From Methylobacterium sp. 17Sr1-1 (GTDB lineage: Bacteria > Pseudomonadota > Alphaproteobacteria > Rhizobiales > Beijerinckiaceae), in assembly GCF_003173775.1 (NCBI RefSeq), contig NZ_CP029552.1:1009001-1073000 (forward strand): a DNA stretch of 64,000 bases, written 5' to 3'. Under the pieces are notes generated by a model. It did not search any database, was not told the origin of the DNA, and saw only the letters and a list, made by a program, of their open reading frames with translations. A program made the position numbers and the translations under genes. The stretch's first letter is position 1. Each line of letters opens with the position of its first letter. Positions 9,371 to 18,685 of the stretch are shown in pieces.

Positions 9371-11167
9371 ATGTCTGGAATCCCTTGCCGCGAGCGTCTC
9401 GAAGAAGAGCGTTTGAATGCTCTTCAGACCCTCAACCTCCTCGACACGCCGCCGAGCGAGAGCTTTGACCGCATCACGCGGATGGCCAGCCAGATCTTCA
9501 ACCTGCCCATCGCCGCGGTATCGCTGACAGATCGTGATCGGCAATGGTTCAAGTCGCGTGTCGGCGTCGACCACCATTCCATCCCACGCGACAAGGCGCC
9601 ATGCGCGCAGGTGGCCGAGAGCTCCGACGTTCTGGTCATCCCCGATTTCGCGCAGGATGCCTGCTACGCCGAAAGCTTGCTCGGTCGCTCCGGCATCCGC
9701 TTCTATGCCGGCGCGCCGCTGGTCACACGCGAGGGCTACGGTCTCGGTGCCCTGTGCGTGCTGGGAACCGAACCGCGCACGATCGCCGCCTTCGAGATGA
9801 CCGCCCTTAAGGATCTAGCCGCCATTGTCATGGCGCAAATCGAGTTGCAGCACGCTTTCGGCCGGGTTGACCCCTTGAGTGGGTTGCCCACCCGGAACCA
9901 GTTCCTGGACGACTTGGCCGATCTTGCAGCCGAGCATCCGCACGAGACGAGGCTCGCCGTGCTCGTAGATCTCGCTCGACCCGAGCAGATCAGCGCTTAC
10001 TCCCGCGTCATGGGCCCAGATCGCGTCGACGATCTGGTGCGAGATGCCGCCCGGGAATTGCGGCGGCTCGTAGGCATGGATCGTAGGGTCTACCACACGG
10101 CGGCCACGCAGTTCGCCTTCCTGGCAGCCCCGGACGTCGAGCAGGACGACTACTTTCATCGACTGACCGACGGGCATCGCTCGGCACGCCAGCGTTCGAT
10201 GACCGGCATGCTCCTGACCAGTGCCATCGGTGTGAGCGTGTTCAAGCCATCCGAGATGGCACCGCAGGACGTGCTGCGCTCCCTCTACAGCGCGGTCCAG
10301 GACGCGCGCGCGTCGTCTGATCTCGTCGGCGTCTACTCGTCCGCGGCCGACGAAGCCTACAAGCGCCGGTACCGGCTGCTCCAGGATTTTGGTCCTGCCC
10401 TCCGGGCTGACAACCAGTTGCGCCTCGTCTTCCAGCCGCGCATCGACTTGTCTACGGGGCGATGCGTCGGGGCGGAGGCGCTACTTCGCTGGGACCATCC
10501 GTGCCTGGGTCCTGTAGCCCCCGGCGAGTTCGTGCCCGTCATCGAACACTCGCCCAATGCACAAGCCATGACCGCTTTCGTCCTGGACCGAGCGGTCGCA
10601 CAGGCACGCCGCTGGCAAGAAGACGGGCACAGGCTTGTCATGTCGGTCAACGTCTCGGCTGCCAATCTCCACGAGGCGACCTTCAGCGGCTCGGTCGAGG
10701 CCGCTCTCCGGCGCCACGGCCTTGCTCCGGAGCGGCTGGAACTAGAGGTGACCGAGAGTGCGATCATGCAGGATGCCGAACAGGCGCGGCGTCAGCTAGA
10801 AGCGCTTGCCGCAGCGGGAATTCGTTTGGCCATCGACGATTTTGGCACCGGCTACAGCAGCCTCGCCTATCTCCAAAACATCCCGGCTCACGTCGTGAAG
10901 ATCGACCAGAGTTTCGTGCGCAAGCTTGGGGACGGTGAGCGGGAGCAGTCGCTGGTCCGCTCGATGATCAGCCTCTCGCACGAACTCGGCTACCGGGTGG
11001 TCGCGGAGGGCATCGAGACAGCCGCGGCAGCCGACCAGCTCCGGGGAATGGCCTGCGACGAAGCGCAGGGCTATCACTTCGCCCGCCCGCTGGAGATCAG
11101 CACGTTCGCGTCCTGGCTCCGGGAACATCAACAGGACACCTCGCACGAGGCGGCGCTTGCCGGCTGA
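9371..11167 (+). CDS. GAF-GGDEF(degenerate)-EAL cyclic-di-GMP phosphodiesterase
   Basis: The protein has 598 residues. A GAF domain occupies about 10-160 (FYAGAPLVTREGYGLGALCV). A GGDEF-like domain follows (DPLSGLPTRNQFLDDL), but where GGDEF is expected the sequence is TAATQFAF, so this part cannot make c-di-GMP. The C-terminal EAL domain is complete: GAEALLRW, NVSAANLHE, LELEVTESAI, AIDDFGTGYSSLAYL, KIDQSFV and the late EGIET motif. It should hydrolyse c-di-GMP to pGpG, with the GAF and inactive GGDEF parts as regulatory inputs. It lies divergently from a cyclase and near a chemoreceptor and an MHYT protein, consistent with motility control. Confidence 0.92.
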   Translation: MSGIPCRERLEEERLNALQTLNLLDTPPSESFDRITRMASQIFNLPIAAVSLTDRDRQWFKSRVGVDHHSIPRDKAPCAQVAESSDVLVIPDFAQDACYAESLLGRSGIRFYAGAPLVTREGYGLGALCVLGTEPRTIAAFEMTALKDLAAIVMAQIELQHAFGRVDPLSGLPTRNQFLDDLADLAAEHPHETRLAVLVDLARPEQISAYSRVMGPDRVDDLVRDAARELRRLVGMDRRVYHTAATQFAFLAAPDVEQDDYFHRLTDGHRSARQRSMTGMLLTSAIGVSVFKPSEMAPQDVLRSLYSAVQDARASSDLVGVYSSAADEAYKRRYRLLQDFGPALRADNQLRLVFQPRIDLSTGRCVGAEALLRWDHPCLGPVAPGEFVPVIEHSPNAQAMTAFVLDRAVAQARRWQEDGHRLVMSVNVSAANLHEATFSGSVEAALRRHGLAPERLELEVTESAIMQDAEQARRQLEALAAAGIRLAIDDFGTGYSSLAYLQNIPAHVVKIDQSFVRKLGDGEREQSLVRSMISLSHELGYRVVAEGIETAAAADQLRGMACDEAQGYHFARPLEISTFASWLREHQQDTSHEAALAG

Positions 11168-11554
11168 GCCGCTGCCTATCGGGCGCGTGCATTCCGCCAA
11201 CGTCACGCGTTCGATGCGGACGGACTTGTCCGGCTGACGGCAGTCGACGTGCGCAACGGAGCGATCGTTTGCTTGGCCACGGATGCGCTGACCTGGCCTT
11301 GCGCACCTCATGATACATGCCGCACAACTCTAGATGCCCGCTAATATAATTCGAGGATTTTCGAGGTGCGCCTAGATCGACATTGAAATTTCGCTCATTT
11401 ACTAACGTTTAAGCCTGACGCCGATAATTCTGTGCTTGCAATCAGCTTTACGCCGGGTGCTGCGTTCTTGATCTGACAGGATCGAGCCGCATGATGGCGT
11501 CCGCCTGTCGCAGCAGGCCCCGATCCGACGCGGGGCGAACCATGACAGGCATCC
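11168..11554. other. Intergenic region before the chemoreceptor gene
   Basis: About 390 bp without a supported gene. A relatively AT-rich patch near 11340-11410 is the most likely site of the chemoreceptor promoter, but no box is clear enough to mark. Confidence 0.35.
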
Positions 11555-13231
11555 ATGATCTCCCGCATTGGCAACCGCATCCAGCTCATCACTGTGACTG
11601 CCCTGGTCGGCATGACCCTGCTCATTGGCTTAGCCGCTTGGGATCTCTCGCGGTCCGTTACCGACGCACGCGAGATCCAGACGCGCAACCTCGTTGAGAC
11701 CGCCCACAGCATGCTCGGGTATTTCGAGAGGGAGGAGCGCTCAGGCCGCATGAGCCGTGACGCCGCGCAGCGGGCCGCCATCGCGGCGGTTCGGGAGCTG
11801 CACTACGCGGGTACAGAGTATTTCTGGATCCAAGACATGCAGCCGCGCATGGTCTTCCACCCCAAAGCGGAGCTGATCGGCCGTGACGTCGGCGCGATGA
11901 CCGATCCGAACGGGAAACAGCTTTTCTCCGAGATGATCGCGCAGGTGAAGCGGTCGGGCGCCGGCTTCGTTCCCTATATGTGGTCGAAGCCCGGCGCCGA
12001 TATCCCAGTTGCCAAGATCTCATACGTGCAGGGCTTCGCACCCTGGGGCTGGATCATTGGATCGGGCATCTACGCCGACGATACGGCATCTCAATTGCAA
12101 CCGACTTTGATCCGGCTGTTTGGCAGTGCCGCCGTTGTGGCCTGTGTCCTCGCTGTTCTGGCGATGCTAATCGGACGGGGGGTTACGCGTCCGCTTCGCG
12201 CTCTGACCGAGGTCATGGAAGGGCTCGCCTCAGGCGATCTCGCTCGTTCGGTGCCGCGGTCTACACGAGCCGACGAGATCGCGCGTATGATCAGTGCGGT
12301 TCGGGTGTTCAAGGACAACCTTATCCGCACGCGTACACTGGAGGAAGAGAACGCACAGGCGCGGCTTGCTGCCGAGGAGCAACGTAAGGCGGGCATGCGG
12401 CAGATGGCCGACGGCTTCGAGGCTGCGGTCGGCAGCATCATCGGCATGGTCTCTTCCGCGGCGACAGAGTTGCAGGCCACCGCCAAAACCATGACGGCCA
12501 CAGCCAACGAGACGGCGAGCCAGTCCAACAGCGTGGCGGCGGCTGCAGAAGACGCGGCCTCCAACGTCAGTACAGTCGCGGCCGCGGCCGAAGAACTTGG
12601 TTCGTCCGTTCAGGAGATCGGCCGGCAGGTCAACGGCTCGGCTCAGCTCGCCCAGGCTGCGGTGGACGAGGCGGCTCAGACGACCGAACTCGTGCAGGAA
12701 CTCAGCGGGGCGGTGGCCAAGATCGGCGATGTGGTCACGATGATTTCAACCATCGCCGGGCAGACCAACCTGCTAGCCTTGAACGCCACAATCGAGGCGG
12801 CACGCGCTGGCGAGGCCGGTCGAGGGTTTGCGGTCGTCGCTAGTGAGGTAAAGGCGCTGGCCAGGCAGACGGCGCGGGCTACTGAAGAGATCGCAGGTCA
12901 GATCGCCCGGATACAAGGCTCCACGGGTCAAGCTGTGTCGACCATCAGCTCGATTGCCGTGCGAATTCGGGAGATCAGCGGAGTGAGCACCACCATCGCT
13001 GCAGCGGTGGAGGAGCAGGGTGCGGCCACGCATGAGATTGTGCGCAACGTGGCACAGGCTGCGATGGGCACCACCGCTGTGACGGGCAACATCGTGGGTA
13101 TGGCCAGTGCGGCTGAAGAGACGGGTGCAGCTGCTCGTCAGGTTCTCGGGGCAGCTTCAGAGCTATCGCACCAGTCCGAACACCTTGCTGCCGAGGTTGG
13201 GCGTTTTCTCGCAACGGTCCGAGCAGCCTGA
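11555..13231 (+). CDS. Methyl-accepting chemotaxis protein with single Cache domain
   Basis: This 558-residue protein starts with a membrane helix (about 10-30), followed by a periplasmic sCache_2-type domain (about 35-185) with YFWIQD, MVFHPK and GWIIGSGIY segments. A second helix is at about 188-210, then a HAMP linker (about 212-265), and the signalling domain runs to the end. The conserved hairpin tip contains [20 protein letters not shown] and [12 protein letters not shown]. The Cache domain probably binds small carboxylates or similar ligands, but the ligand cannot be read. It should control CheA and the flagellar motor. No che genes are adjacent, so it is an orphan receptor. A dispersed repeat copy follows the gene. 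Confidence 0.95.
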   Translation: MISRIGNRIQLITVTALVGMTLLIGLAAWDLSRSVTDAREIQTRNLVETAHSMLGYFEREERSGRMSRDAAQRAAIAAVRELHYAGTEYFWIQDMQPRMVFHPKAELIGRDVGAMTDPNGKQLFSEMIAQVKRSGAGFVPYMWSKPGADIPVAKISYVQGFAPWGWIIGSGIYADDTASQLQPTLIRLFGSAAVVACVLAVLAMLIGRGVTRPLRALTEVMEGLASGDLARSVPRSTRADEIARMISAVRVFKDNLIRTRTLEEENAQARLAAEEQRKAGMRQMADGFEAAVGSIIGMVSSAATELQATAKTMTATANETASQSNSVAAAAEDAASNVSTVAAAAEELGSSVQEIGRQVNGSAQLAQAAVDEAAQTTELVQELSGAVAKIGDVVTMISTIAGQTNLLALNATIEAARAGEAGRGFAVVASEVKALARQTARATEEIAGQIARIQGSTGQAVSTISSIAVRIREISGVSTTIAAAVEEQGAATHEIVRNVAQAAMGTTAVTGNIVGMASAAEETGAAARQVLGAASELSHQSEHLAAEVGRFLATVRAA

Positions 13232-13310
13232 GATCCAGCGTTTGGGCCCATCATCAAGCGCTACCCGGAAGACTGGCCCACCTGGCTAATCCGGTGGCGA
13301 GCACGGGCGG

Positions 13311-13510
13311 CTGATCAACGCGGACGTCAGCAACGACGCTCTCCGAGGCTTCGCTGCTGCCATGAGCTGCGGGCGCAGGGAGTTGTCGGGGGCGCTCTCA
13401 GCGCGCGGCCTCCCAGGGGCCAGTTCGCTCCCACGCCCGGCGTGGGGGAGGGCAGGCAGCGCTCGCGAGCCAGGAGCGTCATACAGCGCGTTCGAGGGGC
13501 GTCCTGCTGC
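13311..13510 (+). repeat. Dispersed repeat copy B, downstream of the chemoreceptor
   Basis: It matches copies A (7599) and C (63085) from GCTGATCAACG through TTCGCTGCTGCCATGAGC and GCCAGGAGCGTCATACAGCG to GGGCGTCCTG. It lacks the flagellin codons. It fills most of the 350-bp gap between the chemoreceptor and the MHYT gene. A small open frame starting at the shared ATG (13362) is present but may be chance in GC-rich DNA. Confidence 0.7.
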
Positions 13511-13578
13511 TGGCAGAGCTCACAATCGTCATACAAAATTTAACTCATATACCCTCCAGTCGGTTTGGAGAGGTCCTA

Positions 13579-15942
13579 ATGCAAGCAATATTAACGTGCA
13601 TTACCCAGAACCATGACGAGAAAATTTTGTTTCTCGCCGCGGTCGTCTGCGCGATCGGCATATACGCCTCGTCAGCAATCGCGTTGCATGCTGCCCGATC
13701 CGAGGGTCTAGCGCGACGTCACTGGGCCCTCGCCAGCATTGTCGCTTCTGGCTGTACCGCGTGGGCGACACACATGATCGCCCTGCTCGCGTTCAAGCCT
13801 GGCATGGCAGCCGGCTTCGAGCCTCTTCTCACCGCCCTATCCCTCCTTCTGGTGATTACCGGCATCGGCGCTGGTGTCTGGCTCTCTCTCGGTGAGCGCC
13901 GCCGGACGCGCCGTTTCGCTGCCGGCGTGATCCTCGGGCTCGGCATCACAATCCTGCACTATGTCGGGCAGGCCTCCTATCGAGTGACCGGACAGGTTGC
14001 GTGGGACATGCGCCTCGTCTCCAGCTCAATCGTGGTCAGCCTGCTCCTGTCCGGGGCAGCACTGGTGGCCGCCGGGGAGCGAGGCCGCCTTTGGCGCCGC
14101 AGCACCGCACCGCTGCTGCTTGCGTCGATCACCATCCTGCATCTCGGCGGGATGACGGCGTTGACCTTGGCTTACGATCCGCGGATCCCACTGCCGGTCA
14201 CCGCGATCGCCCCCTCGACTATTGCCCCGATCATCGCGACCGTTTCGATCGGGCTGCTGATGCTCGCCGTCCTCGGCCTGCGCATGACCCTGAATGCGCG
14301 GGCTCAGCTACGCCGGGACCGTGAGCGTTTGCGCGAACTCGCCAGTCTCGCACTCGAAGGGCTCGCGGTCTGCGAGGACGGCACGATCACCACCGCCAAT
14401 CGCAGCCTCGAGCTTCTGTCGGGCCTGTCCCAGGTGGAGCTGATCGGCTGCAGCATCGCCCGCTTGCTGCCGGGCCTTGTCCTCGCCGAGTTGCCGGAGC
14501 AGGAGGAGCGGGATGCAGAGCTGATTGATGCGGGCGGCCAGGGCGTACCTGTCCGGGTCCTGCGTAAGGACATCGCAATTGGCCACAAGCGCCAGACCGT
14601 CGTCGCCTTCCGCGACCAGCGCGAGCGCCTGCGCTCGGAGGCGCGGCTGCGGACCCTAGCCTTCACGGATGTTGTGACGGGTCTGGCCAACCGGGCGCGG
14701 TTCGGCGACGTGCTAATGCACCACGCCACGGCCCTTCAGGGGCGGGACGGCACGGGCATTGCCGTGCTGATGCTCGACCTCGACCGGTTCAAGGCCGTCA
14801 ACGACACGCTGGGACACGGGATGGGGGATGCGCTCCTACGCAAGGTCGCGACCCGCTTGCAATCGATCGTTGGCGAGGCGGATGTCGTTGCCCGCTTCGG
14901 CGGCGACGAGTTCGCCGTGCTGCTGCTCGGGGTTACGCAGGACGGCCATTCCCGGAATGTGGCCGCGCGCATCGTCGAAGCGATCGGCCGCCCCTTCCTC
15001 CTCGACGGGCAGCTCGTCCATGTCGGTGCCAGCGTTGGCATCGCGACCACGCTCGCGGGCGCGAGCGGACCCGAAGAGCTGCTGCGCAACGCCGATCTCG
15101 CCCTCTACAAGGCCAAGGAAGAGGGGCGGGGCACCTTCCGGATGTTCGAGCCAGCCATGGCGGAGCGGATGCAGGCCCGCAGCCGGATGGAGGCCGACCT
15201 GCGCCGGGCCCTGAGCGCCGGCGAATTCGAGCTGCACTTCCAGCCCCTCGTCGATGTTCGGACCGGGGCGGTGACGGCAGCCGAGGCACTGGTTCGCTGG
15301 CGCCACCCCGAGCAGGGCCTGGTCTCACCGGCGGACTTTATCCCCCTCGCCGAGGAGACCGGGCTCATCGTCCCGCTCGGCGCCTGGGTGCTGCGCACGG
15401 CTTGCCTCCAGGCCAAGTCTTGGCCGCAGACGATCAAGGTTGCCGTGAACCTGTCCCCGGTGCAATTCCGCGACGATCGGCTGCCCGAGGCGGTGGCCGA
15501 GACCCTGCGGGCGACAGGCCTGGAGGCCGACCGGCTCGAACTCGAGATCACCGAGGGGGTCCTGCTCGATGATGAGGAGCGCACGATGGCAATGCTGACC
15601 CGGCTCCGGACCATCGGCGTCGGCCTCGCGATGGACGATTTCGGGACGGGTTACTCCTCGCTCAGCTACCTGCGCCGGTTCCCCTTCTCGAAGATCAAGA
15701 TCGACCGCTCCTTCGTCCGTCTTCTGCCCGACGATGCGGAGAGTGCCGCGATCATCCGGGCTATCATCACCATGGGGGCGGGCCTCGGCATGGTGACGAC
15801 GGTGGAGGGAGTGGAGACCGCAGAGCAGTACGCCTTCGTAGCGGCCGAGCGCTGCGGGCAGGTGCAAGGCTACCACGTGAGCCGACCGCTCCCCGGCCCA
15901 ACGTTCCTAGGCTACGTAACTGGTATGGAGGCAGCAGCCTGA
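13579..15942 (+). CDS. MHYT-GGDEF-EAL membrane signalling protein
   Basis: The protein has 787 residues. The N-terminal ~240 residues form about seven membrane helices with three MHYT-like repeats (ATHMIALL, LHYVGQAS, LHLGGMTA), a domain thought to sense a diatomic gas through a metal. A short PAS-like segment (about 250-345) leads into GGDEF (TDVVTGLANRARF, DLDRFKAVND, RFGGDEFAVLL) and EAL (AAEALVRWRHPEQG, AVNLSPVQF, ELEITEGVLL, AMDDFGTGYSSLSYL). Both catalytic motifs look intact, so it may make or degrade c-di-GMP depending on the signal. The ATG at 13579 is preceded by a GAGAGGT ribosome site at 13568-13574. Confidence 0.93.
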   Translation: MQAILTCITQNHDEKILFLAAVVCAIGIYASSAIALHAARSEGLARRHWALASIVASGCTAWATHMIALLAFKPGMAAGFEPLLTALSLLLVITGIGAGVWLSLGERRRTRRFAAGVILGLGITILHYVGQASYRVTGQVAWDMRLVSSSIVVSLLLSGAALVAAGERGRLWRRSTAPLLLASITILHLGGMTALTLAYDPRIPLPVTAIAPSTIAPIIATVSIGLLMLAVLGLRMTLNARAQLRRDRERLRELASLALEGLAVCEDGTITTANRSLELLSGLSQVELIGCSIARLLPGLVLAELPEQEERDAELIDAGGQGVPVRVLRKDIAIGHKRQTVVAFRDQRERLRSEARLRTLAFTDVVTGLANRARFGDVLMHHATALQGRDGTGIAVLMLDLDRFKAVNDTLGHGMGDALLRKVATRLQSIVGEADVVARFGGDEFAVLLLGVTQDGHSRNVAARIVEAIGRPFLLDGQLVHVGASVGIATTLAGASGPEELLRNADLALYKAKEEGRGTFRMFEPAMAERMQARSRMEADLRRALSAGEFELHFQPLVDVRTGAVTAAEALVRWRHPEQGLVSPADFIPLAEETGLIVPLGAWVLRTACLQAKSWPQTIKVAVNLSPVQFRDDRLPEAVAETLRATGLEADRLELEITEGVLLDDEERTMAMLTRLRTIGVGLAMDDFGTGYSSLSYLRRFPFSKIKIDRSFVRLLPDDAESAAIIRAIITMGAGLGMVTTVEGVETAEQYAFVAAERCGQVQGYHVSRPLPGPTFLGYVTGMEAAA

Positions 15943-15979
15943 GCGAAACACAATTCGAGACGCGTCACCGCCGGGCCAT

Positions 15980-16123
15980 TCACAGAAGTCCTCGCTGAGT
16001 GGGTTTGATGGCGAGGAGCCTGTCTCCGGCGAGGGCTTCTCGGATTGCGCGCAGCGGTCCGGGGGCATCTCTCACGAAGTGGAGCATGGCCGCCTCCACG
16101 CCGCGCACATAACGCTCGATCAA
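15980..16123 (-). CDS. Possible very small protein at the end of the receiver/HhH operon
   Basis: A TTG-started frame of 47 codons (LIERYVRGVEAAMLHF to the end) lies 9 bp behind the stop of the helix-hairpin-helix gene and reads the same way. An internal ATG would give 35 residues. The composition looks protein-like and helical, but there is no ribosome site and no family I recognise. It may be a remnant. Confidence 0.25.
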   Translation of the reverse strand: MIERYVRGVEAAMLHFVRDAPGPLRAIREALAGDRLLAIKPTQRGLL

Positions 16124-16132
16124 CGATGATTT

Positions 16133-16333
16133 TTAGGGGCTGCTCGGGCGGCCGACCGTCACCTGTTCCGCGACACCCTCAGTCTTGCCGCTCAAGCCTG
16201 GTACCTCGTCGAGCTGCCGCAGGCTGGTGAACCGCCCGCGCTCCGCGCGGTAGCGCACGATCTCGAACCCGTGACCTTTGAGCACCGGCACGCTGTCCAG
16301 CTCCTCGGCGGTGGCTGCGTTCAGGTCGATCAC
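16133..16333 (-). CDS. Helix-hairpin-helix protein (ComEA/T2SK-like), 66 aa
   Basis: The product is one helix-hairpin-helix unit: DLNAATAEELDSVPVLKGHG near the N-terminus and FTSLRQLDEVPGLSGK further on, as in ComEA-type DNA-binding domains. The start is a GTG at 16331-16333 with an AAGGAG ribosome site 8 bp upstream, and the gene begins 15 bp behind the stop of the response regulator, so the two form an operon. It has no signal peptide, unlike ComEA. A role in binding DNA non-specifically is likely from the fold, but its link to a receiver gene is unexplained. Confidence 0.75.
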   Translation of the reverse strand: MIDLNAATAEELDSVPVLKGHGFEIVRYRAERGRFTSLRQLDEVPGLSGKTEGVAEQVTVGRPSSP

Positions 16334-16348
16334 CCGCGTTACTCCTTC

Positions 16349-16762
16349 TCAATCTTCACGTAGCAGCTGGGGCTTCTGCCCATCCGGCAGGATCTCGTTG
16401 AGGTGCGCGCGGACCACCTTGGCCGAGAAGGGCTTGTTGATAAACACAGCACCGTCCGGCATGTCGCCAGGAGCGGGGTAGGCCCGCCCGGAGGCCACGA
16501 CGATCGAGATGTGCGACCAAAGGTCGGCGGTCTCACGCGCGACGGCATAGCCGTCACGGGAGCCCGGCATTTGCACATCGGTAAATAGCAGGGCGATCGT
16601 GGCGTGCTTCTCTGCCAGCAGGGCTATCGCCTCATCGCCGGTGCTGGCTTCCAAGGTCTGAAACCCGGCATCCTCAAGGATGTCCGCTGCCGTCATACGA
16701 ACCAGAGCATCATCATCGACCACGAGGGCGTAAGGTGCGGACGTGGCAGGTGGCTGGGTCAT
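16349..16762 (-). CDS. Single-domain response regulator next to the LOV-HWE kinase
   Basis: From the ATG at 16760-16762 this is a 137-residue lone receiver with VVDDD (14-18), acceptor Asp62 in LLFTDVQMPG and Lys in FINKPFS. The frame is open a little further upstream, but the extra residues are not receiver-like. It is paralogous to the receiver at 6472. It is divergent from the LOV-HWE kinase at 16963, with 200 bp between them that must hold both promoters. It probably receives phosphate from that kinase. A helix-hairpin-helix gene follows in the same operon. Confidence 0.88.
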   Translation of the reverse strand: MTQPPATSAPYALVVDDDALVRMTAADILEDAGFQTLEASTGDEAIALLAEKHATIALLFTDVQMPGSRDGYAVARETADLWSHISIVVASGRAYPAPGDMPDGAVFINKPFSAKVVRAHLNEILPDGQKPQLLRED

Positions 16763-16962
16763 CGCTCGATAAGCGCCATGCCACGTTAAAGATCCACCCA
16801 AAAGGGATCGGGGCCTATTTGGTTGGGGAAAATTCTATCGCAGCATCCGGTTCCGTTGCCTTGCCGCTAATTTTCTGAGCAACAAATCCATCATTTGATA
16901 GTTCTAGCTCGGGCTTATGGGCATCCTGAGCCATCGGAGGCCACAAGGAGAGGCGTAGCGCT

Positions 16963-18441
16963 TTGCCGGATCGTTTTGAGCAAAATCGTATCGATACTGA
17001 GATCGGTCGCACTGATCCCAGCAACGATCCGTTTGCGTCCGCTGTGCGGGCCACCCGAATGCCGATGCTCATTACCGATCCACACAAACCCGATAATCCC
17101 ATCGTTTTCGTCAATGACGCCTTTTACAAACTGACCGGTTATACGCGCGAGGAAGTTCTTGGGCAAAACTGTCGATTTCTGCAAGGCCCAGACACTGACC
17201 GCGCCGATGTCGCCAAGCTGCGTGGTGCCATCGAGCGTCAAACCACGATTGAGCTTGAACTTCTCAACTATAAGAAGAACGGCGAGACGTTCTGGAACCG
17301 GCTACTGATTTCTCCGGTATTCGACCAGGATGGGGAAATCACCTTCTTTTTTGCCTCGCAGTTTGATGTGACCCTTGAGCGAGAAAAGCTGACCCGCATC
17401 CAACGTGATCGGGATGCCCTGGAACAGGAGGTCGAGCGGCGCACCCGCGACCTGAGGCTGAGCGAGGAACGCTTGAGCTTCACTTACCAGGCAGCTCGCC
17501 TCGGTTCATGGACCCTAGAGCTGGCCGACATGCGCCTGCTGTCGTCGGATGGTTGCAAAGCCGCCTTTGGTCGCCGCGCCAACGAGCTGATCACCTATCA
17601 GGACGTGTTGGAAGCGATCCTGCCGGAGGATCGCGACCGGATGCAAACGGCGATACAAACCGCGATCGAGACGCGCACCGACTATGAAGTCGAGTACCGC
17701 GTGCGTCATCCGAACGGCGACGTGCGCTGGGTGCAGGCCCGGGGACGCGCTTCCTATACTGCGGATGGCAAGCCCCTGAGCATGGCGGGGGTCACAATCG
17801 ACGTGACGGACCGCAAACGAGGGGACGAACATCGGGCGCTGCTGGCCGCTGAGCTGAACCACCGGGTCAAGAACTCGATGGCGACGATGCAATCCATCGC
17901 AAGCCAGACCCTACGCGGTGCGGCGTCGCTTGAGGAGGCGGAGCGGACGCTCAACGCCCGGCTGCAATCCCTGTCGGCTGCCCATGATGTGCTGACGCGC
18001 GAGAGCTGGGCAGGTGCGACGCTCGAGGAGATCGCAGAGGGGGCGTTGCAACCGTTCCGCAACGGAACGGGCACGCGGTTCAAGATTGGCGGCCCGCCCG
18101 TGCGTCTGTCGCCGCGCCAGGCATTGGCATTCGTGATGGCGCTGCATGAACTGGCTACCAACGCCGTGAAGTACGGCGCACTGTCCAACGACAAGGGCCG
18201 GGTTATGCTCAACTGGGATATCGTGGACGGATCGAAACCCGACCGTCTGTGGCTGCGCTGGGAAGAAATTGGCGGTCCGGCCGTTACGCCGCCGCAGCGG
18301 CGTGGGTTCGGTTCGCGGATGATCGAGCGAGCGCTCGCGGCAGAGCTGGAAGGCACGGCTGAGATTGACTACCGCCCGCGTGGCCTGGTGTGCACGGTGG
18401 AAGCGCCGCTACCGGACAATGCTGGGCCCGTTCAGAGCTAA
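16963..18441 (+). CDS. LOV-PAS HWE histidine kinase (blue-light receptor)
   Basis: The 492-residue protein starts with a TTG at 16963, with an AAGGAG site at 16945-16950 a little far upstream. The LOV domain is complete, with [13 protein letters not shown] carrying adduct Cys70 and the neighbouring ELLNYKKNG and FFFASQFDVT segments. A PAS domain with PAC ending spans about 165-290. The HWE kinase core follows, with acceptor His300 in AAELNHRVKNS, N-box LHELATNAVKYGALS and G-box RRGFGSRMIE. This layout matches the LOV-HWE kinases of Brucella and Erythrobacter, in which light raises autophosphorylation. The divergent lone receiver at 16349 is its probable partner. It is soluble. Confidence 0.94.
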   Translation: MPDRFEQNRIDTEIGRTDPSNDPFASAVRATRMPMLITDPHKPDNPIVFVNDAFYKLTGYTREEVLGQNCRFLQGPDTDRADVAKLRGAIERQTTIELELLNYKKNGETFWNRLLISPVFDQDGEITFFFASQFDVTLEREKLTRIQRDRDALEQEVERRTRDLRLSEERLSFTYQAARLGSWTLELADMRLLSSDGCKAAFGRRANELITYQDVLEAILPEDRDRMQTAIQTAIETRTDYEVEYRVRHPNGDVRWVQARGRASYTADGKPLSMAGVTIDVTDRKRGDEHRALLAAELNHRVKNSMATMQSIASQTLRGAASLEEAERTLNARLQSLSAAHDVLTRESWAGATLEEIAEGALQPFRNGTGTRFKIGGPPVRLSPRQALAFVMALHELATNAVKYGALSNDKGRVMLNWDIVDGSKPDRLWLRWEEIGGPAVTPPQRRGFGSRMIERALAAELEGTAEIDYRPRGLVCTVEAPLPDNAGPVQS

Positions 18442-18685
18442 CCGGTACAGCTCGGATCCGAACCGGATATATGAACCGGGCAAGTGCCTCGAATAGCGCC
18501 GCTCCGGAAGCGGTGCGAAAATTATGAGTTTTCCACCAAGCAGATGCACCTGCGTCCATACGCCAAGCTTATGTGCTCAGCACCCGGATTTAATTTCCAG
18601 ACACGCTAACCTTGCAGGTTTAAGTGGCTGGAAAACCGTCGTTTTTCATACAAGTGCGCGCGTGTAGTGGAATGAACGATCGGGG

